Assembly: GCF_021602345.1 (NCBI RefSeq) | Contig: NZ_BQID01000004.1 | Location: 186,001 to 250,000 of the forward strand | Direction of reading: 5' to 3' | Length of the DNA stretch: 64,000 nucleotides | Source of the DNA: Pseudomonas pharyngis | GTDB lineage: Bacteria; Pseudomonadota; Gammaproteobacteria; Pseudomonadales; Pseudomonadaceae | Part shown: positions 60,786 to 64,000 of the stretch, piece after piece | How the letters are laid out: each line of letters opens with the position of its first letter | Numbering within the stretch: position 1 is the stretch's first letter | Translations under genes and position numbers: made by a program | The notes under the pieces: model-generated | The model's database searches: none | Told to the model about the DNA's origin: nothing | What the model saw: the letters and a program-made list of their open reading frames with translations, nothing else

Positions 60786-62117
60786 CTACAGGTAGGCGCC
60801 CACGACCTGGCGGACTTTGAGCAAGGCTTGACGCAGGGCAAGCATGTCCACCGAGCCCAACGCCAGACGAATCGCGTGAGACACATGGGCGGACACGGTG
60901 AAGGGCTCGGCGGTGGTGACGGAAACCTGTTCGTGCATCAACTCGACCACGATGTGGTCGGCCCGAACATCTTCCGGCAGCGGCAGCCAAAGAAAATACG
61001 AAGAGGGATGGCCGACAGTCGGCAGGCCTTCGAGGATCTGCGCGGCCAGAACTTGCCGGGCCTGGGCGTCGCTGCGCTTTTGCGCTTCGAGCAAGGTGAC
61101 GGTGCCGTCGTCGAGCCAGCCGCAGGCGATGGCGGTCATCACGCCGGGGGTGTTCCAGGTGGTCGCGCGGATGATCCGCTCCAGCGCCGCCACCCGTTCG
61201 ACCGGCGCGGCGATGAAGCCGACACGCAGGCCGGTGGCGATGTTTTTCGACAGACCCGACACGTAGACCGTGCGTTCCGGTGCCAGAACCGCCAACGGAG
61301 GTGGCGGGTTATCGACCAGAAAGGCGTAGGCCGCGTCCTCGATGATTGTCAGATCATGCCGGCGGGCAATCGCGATCAAATCCTCACGTTGTTCCAGAGG
61401 CATCACCCAGCCCAGTGGATTGTGCAGGGTCGGCATGCTGTACACCGCACGCACCGGTCGTTGGCGGCAGAGTTTGTCGAGGGCCGCCAGATCGGGGCCC
61501 TGCTCATTGACTGGAATCGCCACTACTTCCAGGTGCAGCGCTTCGGCCAACACTTTGAATCCCGAATAGGTCAAGGCGTCGGCGGCAATCACATCGCCGG
61601 GTTTGAGTAGCGCCATCAACGTGACTGCCAGCCCTTGCTGCGCGCCGTTGACGATCAGCACCTGCTCGGCCTCGACACTCAAACCGCGTGTTTGCAGATG
61701 CCGCGCCACCGAGGCCCGTTCATGCTGGCGACCGGCGTGGGGCTGATAGCGCAGCAGCGCTTCAAGGTCGCCGGACAACGCCAGCTGCCGCAACGCGGTG
61801 CGCAGCAACTCGGCCTGCCCCGGCAATGACGGGTAGTTGAAGTTCAGATCGATCATGCCCACCGCGACGTCTTTCTGGTCGATGCCCTGCCCCGGCAACA
61901 ACGACGTTTCCCGCACGAACGTGCCGCGCCCGGCTTCGCCGCTGACCAGGCCCATGGCCTCGAGCTCGGCGTATACGCGCGAGGCCGTGACCAGCGCCAG
62001 CCCTTCGCTGGCTGCCAATTGCCGGTGAGTCGGTAAACGCGTGCCGGGCAACAGGCGGCCGGCGCGGATGTCGGCAGCATAGGTGTCGACGAGGGTCTTG
62101 TAGCGGGAGCGCGGCAT
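60786..62117 (-). CDS. MocR-type PLP-dependent transcriptional regulator
   Basis: 443 residues: GntR winged helix (LPTHRQLAASEGLALVTASRVYAELEAMGLV, about 29-59) joined to an aminotransferase-like domain with the PLP lysine in YVSGLSKNIATGLRVGF. MocR proteins sense an amino compound through PLP. It is divergent from an EamA exporter gene with 89 bases between starts, and a palindrome lies in the gap; so it likely controls that exporter, like PdxR- or PtsJ-type pairs. Confidence 0.9.
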   Translation of the reverse strand: MPRSRYKTLVDTYAADIRAGRLLPGTRLPTHRQLAASEGLALVTASRVYAELEAMGLVSGEAGRGTFVRETSLLPGQGIDQKDVAVGMIDLNFNYPSLPGQAELLRTALRQLALSGDLEALLRYQPHAGRQHERASVARHLQTRGLSVEAEQVLIVNGAQQGLAVTLMALLKPGDVIAADALTYSGFKVLAEALHLEVVAIPVNEQGPDLAALDKLCRQRPVRAVYSMPTLHNPLGWVMPLEQREDLIAIARRHDLTIIEDAAYAFLVDNPPPPLAVLAPERTVYVSGLSKNIATGLRVGFIAAPVERVAALERIIRATTWNTPGVMTAIACGWLDDGTVTLLEAQKRSDAQARQVLAAQILEGLPTVGHPSSYFLWLPLPEDVRADHIVVELMHEQVSVTTAEPFTVSAHVSHAIRLALGSVDMLALRQALLKVRQVVGAYL

Positions 62118-62134
62118 GTCGGCTTGTATCCATG

Positions 62135-62150
62135 ACAATTTTTTGATTGT
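62135..62150. promoter_or_regulatory. Palindrome in the MocR-EamA gap
   Basis: ACAAT (62135-62139) and ATTGT (62146-62150) are inverted around TTTTTG. It sits 18-33 bases upstream of the MocR start codon and about 57 bases before the EamA start, a fit for control of both. MocR factors usually bind two or more half-sites; a second copy is not obvious. Confidence 0.4.
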
Positions 62151-62206
62151 GCTGATTCTCAGCCCTAGGATCGATCCAACGCAACCCACCTCCGAGCGCC
62201 ACACCC

Positions 62207-63100
62207 ATGGAACGAACCACCCACCTCGGCACCCCGGCCCTGGAAAAAACCAGCGGCTGGATCAATGGCCTCATCGGCGTCGTGATTTTCAGCGGCTCGC
62301 TGCCCGCCACGCGGTTGGCGGTGCTGGAGTTCGACCCGGTGTTTCTCACCGTCATCCGCGCGACCATCGCCGGCGCCCTGGCGTTGTGCCTGTTGTGGCT
62401 GTTTCGCGAACGACGTCCGGCGCGGGATCAGTGGTTGTCGTTGTTGATCGTGGCGCTGGGCGTGGTCGTGGGTTTCCCGCTGTTGACGGCCCTGGCGCTG
62501 CAATACGTGACGTCGGCGCATTCGATTGTGTTTGTAGGATTGCTGCCGCTGGCGACGGCGATTTTTGGTGTGTTGCGCGGTGGCGAACGGCCGCGTCCGG
62601 TGTTCTGGATTTTTTCGGTGCTGGGCAGTTCGCTGGTGGTCGGCTTTGCGATTTCGCAAGGCCTGACCGCTTCGCCCACCGGGGATCTGCTGATGCTGGC
62701 GGCGATTCTCGCCTGCGGCCTCGGTTATGCCGAAGGCGCCAAACTGTCGCGCACCCTCGGCGGCTGGCAGGTGATTTGCTGGGCGCTGGTGTTGTCGTTG
62801 CCGGTGATGGCCGTGCTGAGCGTATGGCTGGCGCCCGCCTCGTTCAGCGGTATCAGTGTGTCGGCATGGGTTTGCCTGGCGTACGTTTCGCTGTTCAGCA
62901 TGCTGATCGGATTTGTGTTCTGGTATCGCGGGCTGGCTCAGGGCGGGATTGCGGCGGTCGGGCAACTGCAATTGCTGCAGCCGTTTTTCGGCCTGGCACT
63001 GGCCGCGACCTTGCTCCATGAGCATGTCAGCGTGGGCATGCTGGTGGTTACGCTGGGGGTGATCCTGTGCGTGGCCGGGGCGAAGAAATTCGCCAAATAG
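62207..63100 (+). CDS. EamA/DMT-family exporter
   Basis: 297 residues, ten predicted helices in two EamA repeats (SGWINGLIGVVIFSGSLPATRLAVLEFDP in the first; WVCLAYVSLFSMLIGFVFWYRGLAQGGIAAVGQLQLLQPF in the second). The family exports amino acids, their derivatives or other small metabolites. Under likely control of the divergent MocR regulator, which suggests an amino compound as substrate. Confidence 0.88.
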   Translation: MERTTHLGTPALEKTSGWINGLIGVVIFSGSLPATRLAVLEFDPVFLTVIRATIAGALALCLLWLFRERRPARDQWLSLLIVALGVVVGFPLLTALALQYVTSAHSIVFVGLLPLATAIFGVLRGGERPRPVFWIFSVLGSSLVVGFAISQGLTASPTGDLLMLAAILACGLGYAEGAKLSRTLGGWQVICWALVLSLPVMAVLSVWLAPASFSGISVSAWVCLAYVSLFSMLIGFVFWYRGLAQGGIAAVGQLQLLQPFFGLALAATLLHEHVSVGMLVVTLGVILCVAGAKKFAK

Positions 63101-63103
63101 TCC

Positions 63104-63925
63104 TCAGCTCGCGCCGGATTTCCATTCTCGCGGACTGAGCCCGGTCTTGCGCCGAAATGCCCGGGCCAGCGCCGAGGGACTTTCATAGCCGACCTCTTCG
63201 GCGATCAGGGCGATCGGTCGTCCCTCGCGCAGGCGTTTCTGCGCGAGGCTGATCCGCCAGTTCACCAGATAATCCACCGGCGTCTGCCCCACCACCCGCC
63301 GGAAGTGGTCGGCGAAACCGGCGCGGGACAGGTTGGCGGCGCTCGCCAGTTCGGCGACGCTCCAGGCCTTGGCCGGCTGGTCGTGCATCAGGTTCAAGGC
63401 GCGGGAAATCTTCGGATCGGCCAGCCCCGCCATCATGCCGGGCTGCTGGTTGCGACTGCTGATGAGGTGGCGCAGCAACAGGATCACCAGCAACTCGACC
63501 AACCGATCCATCACCGCTTCGCGCCCGCAGTGGCCGTCGAAAGCTTCCTTGAACAGCCACTCCAGGGTGTTGGCCATTTCCGGAAGGTCGGCGAGTTTCA
63601 GCACCAGATAATCCGGCAGCGCTGCTGCCAAAGCATTGCCAGCGCCGCCGTCGAAGGTCAGCGAAGCACACACCAGTTGCGTGCCCATGGCTTCGTTGGC
63701 GAACAAGCGATGGGCCATGGGGCGCGGGAAAAAGATCAGGGTCGGTTCTTTGAGCGAGATTTCAGGATCATTTCCCGGTTTGAGCAACAGCTCTCCCGCC
63801 TGGAGCAAATGCACATGCCCGCACACCTGATCGCCGCCGTAGGCGCTCAACCCGCAGAACGTGCCGCTGTGAAAGGTGCCGGCATTGACGCCGAAATGGC
63901 TGAGCAACGTAGAAAGGCGATCCAT
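63104..63925 (-). CDS. AraC-family transcriptional regulator
   Basis: 273 residues from ATG 63925. N-terminal cupin-like sensor (HSGTFCGLSAYGGDQVCGHVHLLQAGELLL) and C-terminal two-HTH AraC domain (VAELASAANLSRAGFADHFRRVVGQTPVDYL and IALIAEEVGYESPSALARAFRR). The pattern is of the cupin_6 AraC regulators found next to oxidoreductase or exporter genes. Its end is 3 bases from the end of the convergent EamA gene. Targets are probably to the right, outside the window. Confidence 0.9.
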   Translation of the reverse strand: MDRLSTLLSHFGVNAGTFHSGTFCGLSAYGGDQVCGHVHLLQAGELLLKPGNDPEISLKEPTLIFFPRPMAHRLFANEAMGTQLVCASLTFDGGAGNALAAALPDYLVLKLADLPEMANTLEWLFKEAFDGHCGREAVMDRLVELLVILLLRHLISSRNQQPGMMAGLADPKISRALNLMHDQPAKAWSVAELASAANLSRAGFADHFRRVVGQTPVDYLVNWRISLAQKRLREGRPIALIAEEVGYESPSALARAFRRKTGLSPREWKSGAS

Positions 63926-64000
63926 GACTGATTCTCGCAAGGACAGGTTTGGACGATCTGTCGCATATCCTCGACGATTTGCACCCAAAGCACCAGCCGC

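Overview
The window looks like chromosomal DNA from a Pseudomonas species of the fluorescens group. Evidence: mostly GC-rich coding sequence, a complete bkdR/bkdA1-bkdA2-bkdB-lpdV branched-chain keto acid dehydrogenase locus of the Pseudomonas kind, an hcnABC hydrogen cyanide synthase operon with an RsmA/E-type leader, REP/REPIN palindromes, a SpuD/PotF-type polyamine binding protein beside a PuuB-like oxidase, and many LysR, ArsR and AraC regulators. No rRNA, tRNA, CRISPR array, complete insertion sequence or prophage was seen.

Layout. 1-3.6 kb: end of a TRAP permease, then a sulfide/persulfide module (bigR-sqr-tauE leftward, persulfide dioxygenase rightward, one palindromic operator between). 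3.7-4.6 kb: a tyrosinase. 4.6-11.4 kb: bkdR and the bkd operon, then ilvE. 11.4-13.5 kb: a two-gene radical-SAM DNA repair pair behind a LexA box. 13.5-19.9 kb: an SDR enzyme behind three tandem palindromes, an ArsR regulator divergent from a short P450, an orphan HigA-like regulator, a structured leader followed by two small genes, an FKBP isomerase and a gene broken by a stop codon. 20-25.2 kb: citrate-type MFS symporter, periplasmic binding protein, LysR regulator, KefC-type antiporter between REPINs. 25.3-28.3 kb: hcnABC. 29.3-31.2 kb: an AT-richer two-gene terpene locus (cis-prenyltransferase plus class I terpene synthase). 31.3-34.7 kb: membrane protein, 24-residue peptide gene, two-component system. 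34.8-42.8 kb: small metabolic and regulatory genes plus two pseudogenes. 42.8-46 kb: LuxR regulator, polyamine binding protein, P1 peptidase. 46-48.7 kb: a possible sRNA and an AT-richer lipoprotein/papain-like protease pair. 48.7-54.9 kb: envelope genes and a duplicated 13-residue-repeat protein gene whose copies flank two unknown small genes. 55-64 kb: diguanylate cyclase, second polyamine binding protein with a PuuB-like oxidase and LysR regulator, cytochrome c, MocR regulator divergent from an EamA exporter, AraC regulator.

How it works together. Several blocks are regulator-plus-target units: BigR with sulfide oxidation, BkdR with branched-chain amino acid breakdown (IlvE provides the matching transamination), LexA with DNA repair, Gac/Rsm with cyanide production, and LysR or LuxR regulators with polyamine uptake. 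The parts least explained by known families are the terpene pair, the lipoprotein/cysteine protease pair, the repeat-protein duplication, the structured leader at about 17.1-17.2 kb and the possible sRNA at about 46.1 kb. All coordinates were worked out by eye from the sequence; family names rest on motifs and memory of the families, not on a database search.
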